The position numbers and the translations under genes are program-made. A stretch of 64,000 nt of DNA from Oncomelania hupensis (lineage: Eukaryota > Mollusca > Gastropoda > Littorinimorpha > Pomatiopsidae). Below, in pieces: positions 1-11,310 of the stretch; position 1 is the first letter of the stretch, and every line of letters starts with the position of its first letter. A model generated the notes under the pieces. The model was not told the origin of the DNA and did no database searches. It worked only from the letters and a program-made list of their open reading frames with translations. The stretch covers positions 40,878,764 through 40,942,763 of the forward strand of contig CM072523.1 of the NCBI GenBank assembly GCA_036898135.1, in the 5' to 3' direction.

Positions 1-1
1 T

Positions 2-1270
2 TATGGTCAGGAAGCATATTTTTCAGCAAATAATTCATTATTAAATAAATTACAAAGTATTGACAGTAGGGCTATTAAAATTGCATTAGGAGTTCCAGTT
101 CATGCTAACACTCTACGAATATACCAAGAAGCTGGAATATTATCACTAAATCAACAACGTCAACTGGCTACTTCCAAATATGTGTTAAGATGTTTATCTG
201 TTCCAAATTCGGTGTATGATGAAATATATATCGACGCTCACCAAGATTATCCCAAAAGAACAAAACATATGAAGTACTTGCAGCCAATTAGAAACTATAC
301 AAAAGACCTTTTTGATAAGTGTGACATTGGTATCACATCAGTTTCAGTTCTTCCATTAACACCATTGATTCCACCATGGGAGCATTTATGTGCACATATT
401 GATATTGACTATAGCCAAACTAAGAAAGAGGATAATCCTAATTTATTAGTTATTGAGGTAAAAAAGCATATTGAAAGTAATTACAAAAACCATATGCAGA
501 TTTTTACTGATGGATCAGTTCTAGATTCTTTGGATAGTGGATCAGCATATATTATTCCTGAAATAAATATCAGAAGGTCATATTATTTAGGAAGGGGATT
601 TTCTATATTTACAGCTGAGCTTTATGCTATTTTAATGGCTTTAAAGTTCATTATGTCGTCACCTTTAGAAGTATTTGGTCTATTAGTATGTGTTGATTCA
701 AAAGCGGTTTTGTATGCATTAAAACAGTGGAACTGTAAAGATAGAAGGGAGATTATCTATGAAATTAAACATATGATACATTGTGTGATTTCTAGAGGAA
801 TAAATATTGATTTCTGTTGGATACCATCACATTGCGGAATTCATTGGAATGAGGTATGTGACAGATTAGCTAAGGAGGGAGCACAAAGGTCGTCAGATTC
901 TATAATTATAACAAATTTGAATATGTGTAATCATGAAATGTTTTCCTTACTAGAAAAGGCAGTTTATCATGATAATAACATAAAAAATATATCTATACTG
1001 AATTGTTCAAGACCACTTTCTAAATTAATATATAAATTAAGAATGAACGCATGGAACACTAAATACTCAGCTGATGTTCAGTGTATATGTAATACAAGTC
1101 TATCAGTACATCACCTTCTCTTTGAATGCTCAGTTTTAACAGACATATTCAAAGTAAATGGACTTAGTATAACTACATATGGACATTCTGTAGACATGGT
1201 TCTATATCATCCAAATGTTACAGACATTGTGAAAGTTATTGCTAAATCTCCCGTTGGTAGACTCTTATAG
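2..1270 (+). CDS. LINE ORF2 C-terminal half with RNase H domain (cut by window edge)
   Basis: The frame is open from base 2 to a TAG at 1268-1270, so the true start lies before the window. Bases 2-180 encode the reverse-transcriptase thumb/connection region (a leucine-rich helix, then a GVPxxxxT-like stretch). An RNase H domain follows at about 490-890. All expected acidic positions are visible: D in FTDGS, E in TAELYAIL, D in VCVDSKAVL, and the terminal IPSHCGI...NEVCDRLA block. A C-terminal C-x-C...H-x4-C motif (CIC...HHLLFEC) near 1083-1130 is usual after RNase H in I/R1/Jockey-like LINEs. The protein mobilises its own RNA by target-primed reverse transcription. No internal stop is seen, so this copy is relatively young. 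The clade is inferred from RNase H presence only. Confidence 0.9.
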   Translation, partial: YGQEAYFSANNSLLNKLQSIDSRAIKIALGVPVHANTLRIYQEAGILSLNQQRQLATSKYVLRCLSVPNSVYDEIYIDAHQDYPKRTKHMKYLQPIRNYTKDLFDKCDIGITSVSVLPLTPLIPPWEHLCAHIDIDYSQTKKEDNPNLLVIEVKKHIESNYKNHMQIFTDGSVLDSLDSGSAYIIPEINIRRSYYLGRGFSIFTAELYAILMALKFIMSSPLEVFGLLVCVDSKAVLYALKQWNCKDRREIIYEIKHMIHCVISRGINIDFCWIPSHCGIHWNEVCDRLAKEGAQRSSDSIIITNLNMCNHEMFSLLEKAVYHDNNIKNISILNCSRPLSKLIYKLRMNAWNTKYSADVQCICNTSLSVHHLLFECSVLTDIFKVNGLSITTYGHSVDMVLYHPNVTDIVKVIAKSPVGRLL

Positions 1271-1530
1271 ACTGTTTGTTTTGAAATTATGTTTTGAAAT
1301 AGTTAACGTGTTTTAAAAGTAGCATTTTCAATGTCTACTATCACCAAAATGTGTTATCCAAATGTTACAGACGTTGTGAAAGTTATTGCTAAATCTCCTG
1401 TTGGTAGACTGTTATAGACTGTTTTGAAATTATGTTTTGAAATAGTTAAAGTGTTTTAATAGTTACATTTTCAATGTCTAATATCACCTAAATGTGTGAA
1501 GAGACGTTAAATTAAAGATTGATTGAGATA
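1208..1530 (+). repeat. LINE 3' end, tandemly duplicated, with GATTGA tail
   Basis: The last codons and 3'UTR of the RNase H LINE occur twice in tandem. Unit 1 starts at 1208 and unit 2 at about 1355. Both begin ATCCAAATGTTACAGAC and run for about 147 bp with a few mismatches. Unit 2 continues to the true end, GACGTTAAATTAAAG followed by GATTGATTGA. The same terminus recurs near 23.66 kb and 39.68 kb, so this is the family 3' end. Confidence 0.85.
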
Positions 1531-1853
1531 CCGAAAAATCAAGGTCAGAGGTCGATTTGAGCACTGAGTACCTAGCTGTTGTATCGTCCTTTAATGTGAT
1601 AATTCACATTCATGGTTACGAAAAAAAATAAACGAGATGAAACTAACCTTTGAAACTTAGTATCTTTAAGACCGAGGGTTCTACCGTAGTAATATCTAGT
1701 ATTTGTAGTATTTGTCCTTCATTGTGCGCCATTTTTTTTGTCCTGGAAAAGCTTGTTGGGATCCGTTTGGCGAATTTTAAAGTCAACGCATCTTACTCGT
1801 GAATATATTCTCAGAACCGGTTGCTATTCATTGAATCTGAATGATGTAGAATT

Positions 1854-1854
<1 letters not shown>
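1531..1854. other. Non-coding, nothing recognised
   Basis: AT-rich unique sequence between the LINE tail and a CT tract. I see no domain, RNA or repeat structure. Confidence 0.5.

Positions 1855-1923
<69 letters not shown>
1855..1923. repeat. (CT)n microsatellite
   Basis: Almost pure CT dinucleotide with one short TTTC interruption. Confidence 0.95.
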
Positions 1924-2260
1924 TTTCCTCACACTCAAATCGTGCCACCCGCCCATCGATTCAGTTTAGGGTAAAAAGATCAGAGAGCAAAGGGTATTTC
2001 CGCTATCTTTTTACGCCAAACACTATGAGGTATTATCGCTTCCAACTGTCATTTATTAAAACACCTATCGTCCGTCCAAGCCGACTTTGGCATGAAGAGG
2101 TTCTCGTGAGATCTCGGCAATACTCTCGTCACCGGGACACTGTTCACCGCGACAACAATGCCAATGATAAATCTAGCTCTGATAAGAGAGAGGCCTAGCG
2201 TAGTATCCAGAAGAATAGTTTCGTATTCAGTATTAGTACTCTTTGCTTTTTTAAAAATTC

Positions 2261-2320
2261 AATACAGTACAATACAATACAATACAATACAATACAATAC
2301 AATACAATACAATACAATAC
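2261..2320. repeat. (AATAC)n pentanucleotide tract
   Basis: About twelve AATAC units, the first slightly diverged (AGTAC). Pentanucleotide tails are common at LINE and SINE 3' ends in this window, but I cannot identify an element body upstream. Confidence 0.9.
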
Positions 2321-2469
2321 CACACATCTTAATTATCTCAAAAGGAATAATAGCAGAGACAGGATCTCATTTAGAATATAAAAATATTTACTTCACATGC
2401 ACCTTATAAATACCATCCAACACTCCTCACTCGCAATGCTGAGAATCTCACACACAATAGTACAAGTAC

Positions 2470-2740
2470 CACACATACACATACACACACACACACCCAC
2501 ACACACCCACACACACACACACGCACACGCACACACACACAGTCAGATTGTCTATTTGTCTCTAGCTGTGTGACTGATTGGGTGTTTCTGTCTCTGTCTC
2601 TCTCTCTCTGGCTGTTTCTGATACGGCTGTCTCTCTCTCTTCCTTCTCCCCCTCCATCTCTATCCCTCAATCTTTTTCCATCAATTCCCTCCTTCCTTCC
2701 CTCTCTCTTTCTCTCTCCCTTTCGCTCCCTCTCTATTTCT
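2470..2740. repeat. (AC)n tract followed by pyrimidine-rich low complexity
   Basis: 2470-2541 is AC repeats with scattered CCC and CG changes. 2585-2735 is CT/TTCC-rich. Long open frames here on both strands are artefacts of composition. Confidence 0.85.
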
Positions 2741-2942
2741 TATTGAAGAGCAAACTGCAAAGCTACTGCACCTCTGGATCGTTCTATCTGTAGTTAGTAC
2801 GTGGTTTGTGGTTCGTCGCGTGAGCTTGACCTTCACGAACAAATAATACAGAGATAGTTTTTTTTGCTCCGATCACCGCGCATAGGCCTACCGTTGTTGG
2901 GTTTCACTCTATGACATTCTTGCTATGTTTACTTTTTTGTAT

Positions 2943-3631
2943 TTATTGTTGCTTTAGGTCCAGCGGACTCTTCCGAGCCAAATCAGGACCGGACAACCCC
3001 CGATCCGCATAAAAGATCTGTTGAAACAACCCTAGTGGGAAAATTGAATGCCCTCCACCGGCCAGTCACTTTACAATAAAGACATCCCACGCAGGGGACG
3101 GCTGAGGGTTTACCTCAACTACGCGAACCCCCGGTTACAAAAACAAAATAGAATACAAACATCATTATAAATTATCAACAAAACACATACATATAAAATG
3201 CCTACATTGCTAAATACTAACATCATAGGAAGCCCTAGTGACCACCCAGCAGAAAGCGTCCAACACTCCCAAGCTGATCCAACAGACCTCATACACAAAC
3301 AAGGAGTCTTGTCCAGGAAGAGTTTTCAAGAAAAAAGGTAGGTCATTGATCTAGCGAAGAAGAAGAAAGTATAGCAGAGTGATAGGACAGATCAGGAATG
3401 GGAAAGAGCAAATGATGAAGACAGCGACAGTGGGAATTTAAAGCACTAAATTTCCATAAAGTGGGGATACTATTTATACTGAAACCCCCGGCACTCCAAC
3501 GGGGGTACTGTTGCCGCAGTGAATCTGTCTTGCCTACAAAGGCAAGACAGGTTGTCAACTGTGGCTTTCACTTTTCCCTTTATAGGTTAGAACAATCTAC
3601 AGTGACAAGATTGCTCATGACCCCAAGGGGT
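2943..3631 (-). mobile_element. E1 retroelement, copy 1 (full length, 689 bp)
   Basis: A copy of a family found five times in the window. It is flanked by a perfect 12 bp target-site duplication, ACTTTTTTGTAT, at 2931-2942 and 3632-3643. On the minus strand it starts ACCCCTTGGGGTCATGAG. It carries a TATA-like TATAAATAG (complement of 3470-3478) and ends CTGGACCTAAAGCAA plus a short AT-rich tail. It has no reverse transcriptase, so it is non-autonomous. Its closest relatives are copies 2 (19.5 kb) and 4 (41.8 kb). It could be a long SINE or an internally deleted LINE; no tRNA-like head is clear. Confidence 0.9.
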
Positions 3632-3643
3632 ACTTTTTTGTAT

Positions 3644-4429
3644 AAAATATAGCATCCATAACTAACATTTTTTATGTGAGATAAAAAAAAAAAATAAATA
3701 AACAGCAGATTGGTTTAACTACAATAAAAAGTTGTTCGTGTGTATGTTAATCTTTTTGTTGTTGTCTGGGTTTTTGTGTGTGTGTTTTTTGTTGGTTTAG
3801 TTTGTAGCGCGCTCAGCATTTGTAACCTAAATATTAGCACTAGTCCTTCATCAGATCAGCAGTGACAACAAACAGACCAATTGGAAAGAGGACAACAACA
3901 CGGACGACGAATCGGACTTCAGCGGTCAATGAGTAATGATATAATAACTCAATTCAAACTTTTAATTCAATATTGTAATTTCGCCTCTGTTCACAACAAT
4001 GTGATTTTAGACAACAACAACAACAAAAAAAAAGTTAAATAATGAAATAATTTAAAAAAAATAAATATAAATATAAATATATATGTTATATATATATATA
4101 ATTATTTAATTATTTAACTTTATTTTCATTTTTATTTTCATATATATATAATGACTAATTTAAATTAATGTTACATTCCCTTGTGTAAAAATTGGGACAA
4201 CAAACTATCTTGTCTCTTGTATTTTAATTTACTCTTGCCCCCAGAATCGTACTTTTTAAGTTTTGTTAATGATAATTATCTTGTATATAACAATTATGAC
4301 TTCTCATACGAGATATATTTTTAAAAAAATGTATTATTCTTATTTGTTTGCTTGTATTAGCGCTGTAAATCTTATTATTTAGTCAATACAGTATTTATGT
4401 CAGAGCAGGAGAGAAACAAGACATGTTTA
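3644..4429. other. AT-rich non-coding, nothing recognised
   Basis: Contains A-runs, short TA/AAATA runs around 4070-4100 and no believable coding or RNA signal. Confidence 0.5.
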
Positions 4430-4456
4430 CGTGTGTGTGTGTGGGGGGGGTGTGTT

Positions 4457-4497
<41 letters not shown>
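4430..4497. repeat. (GT)n microsatellite
   Basis: GT repeats broken by an eight-G run near 4443 and a TTTGC near 4455. Confidence 0.9.
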
Positions 4498-4631
4498 CTG
4501 CGTGTAAAATGGAAAACCCAAAAGATGACGGTTTGTTTATAAGTTTCAATATTTTAATGATGAGTAATTTAAATACATTTTCATTTTTCACAAGGAAAAC
4601 TTTTGTCCAAAGGACAGTCACAAATATATAA

Positions 4632-4782
4632 GCTGCGCCCTGAGTATGTCTCTGCTACTTCTGCGCTATACAAGCGGACATTAGATTGGATAAGACTGGA
4701 CTGGATAGGATTGGATAGGACAAGATAAGATAGGATTGGACAGAATAAGATAGGATAGGATTGGACTGGACAATGTGTTCAG
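4632..4782 (+). repeat. Retroelement 3' end with degenerate (GGATA)n tail
   Basis: CTTCTGCGCTATACAAGCGG at about 4659 matches the GCGCTATAYAA terminus seen on several elements in this window. It runs directly into about 100 bp of GGATA/GGATT/GGACT units up to 4782. I read it as a 5'-truncated insertion whose tail expanded into a minisatellite. Confidence 0.5.
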
Positions 4783-5687
4783 TGTACTGTCAAGCCCGTA
4801 TAAGGTGGACACTGGAATTAAGGATGACAGAAAGTTGATGACTACGGGATGAACTGACCGACGATAATCTTGACATTATTATCCTTGGTTAGCCCTCCCG
4901 TTTCGTATAATAAATATTAATAATGGATTGAACGATAGCAACATTGTCATAAAGATGTCTGCTATTTCTATTGGTATTGTGACACTTCGTGCTATAGCGT
5001 TCCCATATAGGCCTACATACACGCTGGCATATAATGAATTATACAAGATTACACGTGCATGTATATTGTCTTTGTCTCGCTCTTGGTGTGTTTGTTTCTG
5101 ACTGTCTGGCTTACCTGTCTGTTTCTCTTTTGCTGGTTTCTGTGTGTCTATGTATTTCTCTCTGTGTTTCTGTCTGTCTGTGTCTGTCTGTCCATCTCTC
5201 TCTCTCTCTTCTTGCTTATTTGGATAATGACGCCGTATGCTCTCCTTAATAGCTAGCTGTTGTCAGCGCACAGCGCATTGTGTAATAGATGACATCATTT
5301 TGAGTCCGCAACGTGAAAACCGTAGTTGTCTTATGAAACATAAGATAACATTATTTTGGTTTCGTTATTATATAGACTGAGTTTCATATTTTTTCTGTAT
5401 AAACAGCTGCCATACACTTTTCTCTCAACCAAATTTGGATCTCGCATATAGAGTGGAGGACAGTATTCCACAAAGACTTTTATTCACCTTACCTTCAAAG
5501 TATAATGAAGTGCGATACTATCAACTTTGAGGGGAAATATTAATTGGGATCACTGCGCTATAGTTCCTTGTTCTATATGATCATCCAATGTTCGCTAACG
5601 AAAATCTTTGTTAGCTTACCTGTTTCTGGTTCGTCTTACCTTTCACCCAAACGAATATCGTTTTATAATTATTCATCTTCTTTCCAG
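4783..5687. other. Non-coding, nothing recognised
   Basis: Unique sequence with a short TCTG/CTGT-rich stretch near 5085-5210. No confident exon is visible here upstream of the acceptor at 5686-5687. Confidence 0.45.
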
Positions 5688-5919
5688 CCATCTGCCGTGT
5701 CTTGTCACAGAGACTATACTACAGCAAGAATTCTGCAGGCAGGCTGGAACTTTTAACACTCTCAGCCTTACCATTATTAGTATGACAGCGGTGATTGTCA
5801 TATTTTACTTTTTGTCTAAGCTGGCAGAGATTACCAACCAGTGGAGAAGACCGCAACGGCGTGCTAAGTGGGATGGAAAGTCAATCAGATTTATCGATGA
5901 AGCCGGGAACGCTTATTAA
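5688..5919 (+). CDS. Candidate terminal coding exon, single-pass membrane protein C-terminus (unknown gene)
   Basis: A good splice acceptor (TTCATCTTCTTTCCAG, AG at 5686-5687) precedes an open frame ending at TAA 5917-5919. One base completes the previous codon (phase 2). The 76 residues read as an extracellular segment with two cysteines, one hydrophobic segment (LTIISMTAVIVIFYFL), a basic juxtamembrane stretch (QWRRPQRRAK) and a short tail ending DEAGNAY. An AATAAA overlaps the stop. Composition is more balanced than the AT-rich surroundings and there is no repeat match in the window. I do not recognise the family and find no upstream exon, so it may be a real last exon of a gene entering from the left, or chance. 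Confidence 0.4.
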
Positions 5920-6392
5920 TAAATGTGTCTTATTAATACTATACGCTTTTGTCGTCGTGGATGTGTTTGCTTAAAGATAACGCTGTACAGTGCAGTACAC
6001 CCACATGCTTTCGTGGAATGCATCAAATTATATTATCACTGTGAGAATGCTTATTAGTATCATACATGTGACCAAGGACGGCGATCGATGACTTCCTCTT
6101 TGTTTGCAGTGCTTGCTTCTAAGACAGTTGTCATAGCAATATTTTAATGGATATTATTCCGATGCGAGCCTTCTGGTATGCACACTCGTGAGATATTAAA
6201 AATAAACCAATGCTTTTTTTAGATGAAAAAAAAGAAGAAGATATTTTGTGTCTTAGTGAATATTTTTTGTTTTTTGCTGTAAATTTAGCATTTTGACGAT
6301 TTACCTATCTGGATCTCGTACTTTTAGCACAGCTGTAACGTTCAGCTTTCAAATTGACAATGCTCACCGTGTACAGTCTGAAGATGTAAAAA
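5920..6392. other. Non-coding, nothing recognised
   Basis: AT-rich with A/T homopolymers. No further exon or repeat signature. Confidence 0.45.
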
Positions 6393-6763
6393 TAGTAACT
6401 CAGTTGAATGTGTGAGCTGGTTTCCTGTAGCGAAGATCGCGGATTCGAACCCCGCAGGGGACGAACTTATGTGACTTAGATACGAGACTTTCAGGTCATG
6501 GAGGGTTTTCTCCGGGTACTCTGGTTTCCTACCTCCCTTCATTAATAGTATTGGACCCAGTCTGTCTAAAATTTAACTTATAAATAAAATTAGACTTCCT
6601 TTCCGTCTTCTAAGAGCGACTTTTATTTACAACACAATTATGTTGGAGTGATGAATGTGTGTTTGTTGTGAATGTAGGTGTGTCTGCAACATGTGAGCGT
6701 GTAAGTTAGTTATAGATCGCCACGCTTTAAGTCTGATTTAGGAATAAGGCGCGTATAGCATCC

Positions 6764-6841
<78 letters not shown>

Positions 6842-6856
6842 TTATTTTTTTTTAAA

Positions 6857-6918
<62 letters not shown>
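6393..6918 (+). repeat. tRNA-derived SINE with (ATT)n tail
   Basis: A pol III-type head (A-box-like AACTCAGTTGAATGTGTGAG near 6399, B box GGATTCGAACCCC at about 6451) is followed by a conserved body containing TTTTCTCCGGGTACTCTGG and, further on, GTGTGTTTGTTGTGAATGTAGG. It ends GCGTATAGCATCC and then (ATT)n, interrupted near 6839-6858. The same body occurs at 30.74-31.49 kb and on the minus strand near 45.7 kb. The CTCCGGGTACTCCGG core looks like a conserved SINE central domain; I cannot name which one. Confidence 0.8.
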
Positions 6919-6919
<1 letters not shown>

Positions 6920-7179
6920 TCTCCCCTTCATCACTAACCCCCTCAATTTACCTTTCCTAACTAACTAACAAACTAACCTTTCTTGTCCCCCTCCAGGTCT
7001 TAACGCGGCCGCGGTCATTGTGATTTTCATAGATCGAAGACAGCGGATGTGGCCGGGAATCCATGGATTGTGTTTGGGACAAACCGAAAGTGTATATACC
7101 GATGTCGCCTTCAGGCTTGATGCGTGATTTGTCGGTGATTATGGCGTGACAAGGCAGACTGTGTAGTGACGATGCAATC

Positions 7180-7349
7180 ATGCACTTTGGTTTAAGCTGG
7201 ATCTCTCGCTCACCTCCCGGTCGCCTTGTTCTCTAGATTGCACACGGACCTCTGCCGTTGATAAACCTGGTACAGTCCGATCCAGTGAAGACAAGAAGAA
7301 CGAAGAAGAATCAAAATAATTCCAGCTGCGATTGTTAATGATTGCAGTG
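7180..7349 (-). pseudogene. LINE reverse-transcriptase fragment (finger region)
   Basis: The minus strand reads INNRSWNYFDSSSFFLSSLD followed by LSTAEVR. This resembles the INNRLxxYLxxNxxLxxxQxGFRxxxST segment before motif A in LINE reverse transcriptases. The 7310-7349 DNA also aligns with 11265-11305 at the 5' end of the decayed LINE at 9.2-11.3 kb. It is short and degenerate, so the call is tentative. Confidence 0.4.
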
Positions 7350-7877
7350 CAGGGGAGGATTTTGCCATTGTTGAGGGGGTGTGCACTCTTCCCTGAAACC
7401 ATTAATGCGAAGTTGCGAAGCCACAAGCGCGAGCCTGCGAAGCAGGCGAGTGAACTAGGGGGTTCCGGGGGCATGTCCTCTTTTAGTTCCCCCCCCCCCC
7501 CCCCCACACACACCTCTCTGCAAACTCTGATGATAAAATTTACAATAGCAGAACATCTTGCATAAAGGTTTATAAAAAACAAGTAAGGTTACTTCAAATA
7601 AAACAAGAAATAGCCACTCACATCAGTTTTATTCAAAACTGACTTGATGCATGTACAAGAAATACCTGCAGATCTAGATCTGATGAATAAAAAAATATTT
7701 AAAAAATTATTTAAAAAATCAAGAACTAATTTGGAGGTACATGAGATTCTGTGTTGAGTGAGAATTAGTATAGTTTTTTCTCTTCTTTCTTCTCCTTGTC
7801 TCCCTCCTTTTATTTCATTTTTTTACCTCTAGGGGAGCGTGCACGTGCACAAGGGCACACCCCTAAAATCCGCCCTG
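7350..7877. mobile_element. Non-autonomous DNA transposon remnant with CAGGG-type ends
   Basis: The left end is CAGGGGAGGATTTTG and the right end, read on the minus strand, is CAGGGCGGATTTTAG. These form imperfect terminal inverted repeats. Both are followed inward by GGGGGTGTGCAC-like sequence. The interior has a GC-rich stretch (7420-7480), a 16-C run and no transposase. AGT flanks both ends, a possible 3 bp target duplication. The superfamily is uncertain. Confidence 0.45.
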
Positions 7878-8040
7878 AGTCAAGTGATTGTTGATGGTGA
7901 GGAATAAGAACGAGAACAAGAACGACAAGAAAAATTAGACTTTTTGTTAATAGATTGTAAACAAGTTTACGATGAACATATTTTACGTGAACAGCTTATT
8001 CTTACAATCAGTCATTGTTTCAGACTAACATACATTCATG

Positions 8041-8182
<142 letters not shown>

Positions 8183-9240
8183 ATATATTTTATTAACGTT
8201 TGCTAAAACCAAAGGTCATTCGAGACGACATATACAAAAGGGATTTAAAAGTGTGAATAAAATATCATTAAAGGAACTGCAGTAAAACGGTGAAATCCAG
8301 TAAACAATAGGCCTAAATGTACACAGGCGATTACATACATAAAAAGAGCTATACATAAACTTACATTGACAACACTCATAGACATTGTATTTTCAAAACA
8401 TAAATGAAAAATATAAACAAGTACATAAATAAGCAAATAAAGCGTACCTAAACTGGATTGTGCAAATAATCACACTGACGCACTAAACAGGATCGTTCAT
8501 GTGTAAGTACAATTTAATATACTTTCTCTCTCACCATCTCACTCTCTCTCTCACACACTCGCTCACCCACTCCCCCTCCTCTCAGCGGCATGCAAGACAC
8601 CGAAACACACACATCAATCATGTATTAATAGGTTTCTCAAAAACTAACATTTTAGTTTACTGTATACGTTTGCCTTTGAAGCACATAAACAACAGTAATA
8701 CAGCAAACATTCAACGTTAAATATCCAGCCAAGGCGTTAAAAAAAATCTATTGTAAAAAAAAATACAAACATACACACACAAAAACAAACGAACAAGGCG
8801 GGCATATTACAATTTAGAGAACACAAAATAGATGCACGTGCCATTTAAAAAAGTTAAGGTATACAAATAATGTTTAAAATTAGAGCCTTATATCAAGATC
8901 ATGTCTTAGTATGCACTGATAAACACAATTACACACACCGCTCCTCCTAACTTCTATACACACATTGAGGCACACGCAGACATGCAGACATAGGGAATCA
9001 TGCCCACGCAATCCCTCATACACACTCGCTAAGTCACGTGCAACTTCCTCATTTCGAGGCAGCGGGGAGGTACAAACAGGAGAGGGCTGACTGCAAAGCT
9101 TGGGAGCCCAGCTATTGTCCTAGATGATAATTAAATTCGTGCCGCAATCTCTACATGAGATAACTCTTTAATAAATGTTTCAGTTACCTGCCATCCACAT
9201 TCTGGATGCTAACACAGCAGGGAAGCTGGGGACAGGGTAA
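8183..9240. other. Non-coding, nothing recognised
   Basis: AT-rich with short CA- and CT-rich patches (8520-8590, 8770). No exon or RNA is supported. The last 200 bp may be 3'UTR of the minus-strand LINE that follows. Confidence 0.45.
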
Positions 9241-11310
9241 CGCTGTATTGTTGCAGTTTTACAAACGTACATTGGAATTTTATTAGCGCAAGAAAGTAAA
9301 TGCTGGAAGTTTATACGTGAAAGCAGTGACAGTGTTGTTTGATATGGCTAAACCTCATGAACTGTGTACGTAGACCACAAAATAGTGGCAAAAGATAATA
9401 AGGCAGGTTAGGATGAACACCTCCAGGATGCCAATTGCCATCAAACCAACTGTTGGCTATTGCAACGTTTTTCAGCTCTGTGTCTGGCAGCAGTTCTGAG
9501 CCGTTCGCAGAGCTCGCTGGCTGAGTAGCGATGCGGACAGAAACTGCGGCCAGGCTGCAGACACGTTTTGCTGCTGCATCGACTGCCTCGTTGCCCCAAA
9601 TACCCACGTGGCTAGGGATCCAGATCAACGTAACTCCCGTTCCCCTAATAATTAGCTGATGAACAATCAGGCATCCTCTGTTTCTACCGCCACCCCACCC
9701 CCTTTCCCCTCTAATGCCTGAAGAGAAGATTTAGAGTCTAAGAGAATTGCAATATTGTTAATAGTAACTGGAAGATCAGCAGTATGTGTTAGTGCCATAT
9801 AGATAGCGAACAAATCTGACGAGAGTATAGAAACATTCTCATTTAACCGAATGCTTTTGTAGTTTTCAGGGCGGGTATCGTGAAAGCGCAACCTACGCGG
9901 CCAATGTTCTGTTTTGACCCCTCAGTTAAGATCTTAAGATAGCTTTCTAATTCGGTGTTGATTAGTTCTTTGGCGTGAGTGGCTAAAACATAGGGTTTTC
10001 CATTTTAGTTATGCTACTATAGCCCGTTATGAAAGTAACTTTTTCTAATAACCAGGTAGGACAGGACATGGGGGCTGCATGACTATGCGAGCTCCGTCTA
10101 CACCAGTCTTTGCATTGAGGTTTTCTATATAGTTTGCTATGGTTATGTTTCTTTCCGCCACTGTGTGGTGCCGTCGGAGCAGGGAGACGTTTATTTTGGA
10201 GTGTATCATCAAAATCTAAAAAATCTAAAAGCATTTCGTCCGAAGCGGAATTATCTACTGCTTGAGCCCTAACCATATACTCGGCACGTCGCAGCTCTCT
10301 TTCCCGCTCCAGCGGCAACCAGCCGGCAGCTCATGGTACACGAGTTCTTGCGGCGCATTCTTAGGCAGTTCTAGCATTATCCTGAGGACTGTGCATTCTT
10401 TGGATTGCAGTTTTAAAATTGTAGTGCGGGGAGCCGCGAAAAAGGCTTCTTGGCCGCAACTCAGGCGGCTACGGATGCGCACGTGGGTTACGTAGCCTTG
10501 ATATTATTGCATCCCTCGACGTATTTGAGTGACCGGATGAGGTCGACCGCAGAAGGCGCTTTGTTCAAGAGGTACTGGACATGCGAACCACAGGAAACTG
10601 ACACCTAAATACCAAGCAGATGTTGCGGTCTTAACTGTTTTACCATAGATGTCTATGCAAAAGTTAGACAAGTCCAGTGATCTGTGTCTGAGTGTAAAAA
10701 TCATGTATACTGTCTCATCGGCTGAAAGTTTGAATCGTTTTGAATCCATATACTGAATACTCTTGTTAACATCCGATTGAAAGCCATTTCTAATTATTTT
10801 ACACGTTCTTTTCGAGAAGTGTTTATATGGTGCGGTTGACCGGAGAGTTAGGTCATCGGCGTACAGAACTATGTTAGATTTTGTTAATTTTATTTCAGAA
10901 ATGTCATGAAGCATGATATTGAATAGAATCGGCGCCTTGTTACTTCCCTGGGGCACCCCCATGTCCAGCACGTGCTCTTCCGAGACGGCAGAGCCAGCTT
11001 TAACGCGTACGACACGGCGCCGCGTGAGCGCTGTGATCGCGCTGTACAACGCTGTAGAGGTTAATTCCGATGCCGCCTAGCTTATTGCCTTTCCAGCCTC
11101 ACCGCATCGTAAGCAGATTTCACGCCAAAAAAGTAGCGACTTTAGAATGACCTCTGCCCGAGGCCTTCTTAATATGTGAAGAGAGGTGCACCAAGTGATC
11201 AGTGAAACCTTTTCCTTTTTTTAAAAACCGGCTTTTGAATCGAAGAAGAAGAACACGAAACAAAATAGTTACAGCTTTGATTATTAATGGCTGCAGTCAA
11301 GAAATTGTAG
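9241..11310 (-). pseudogene. Decayed RNase H-bearing LINE
   Basis: Reading leftward: a remnant of GFRKG..TDHLVHLSSH (about 11235-11160); motif A as FFGVKSAYDAV near 11120, where the usual first aspartate is glycine; motif B GVPQGS near 10950; motif C LYADD near 10860; then thumb sequence across at least two frameshifts (10482-9983). RNase H pieces follow: SDLFAIYMAL and LLDSKSSLQAL (9891-9667) and IWIPSHVGIWGNEAVDAAAK (9628-9560). The coding capacity is spread over at least four frames, so it is inactive. Domain order matches the LINE at 2-1270, but sequence and base composition differ (GC higher), so it is a different family. Confidence 0.9.

Noticed and set aside
5034..5256. Two overlapping 65-71 codon frames rich in C, L, S and V
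   Set aside because: Composition of a TCTG/TGTT-rich stretch; no splice or domain support.
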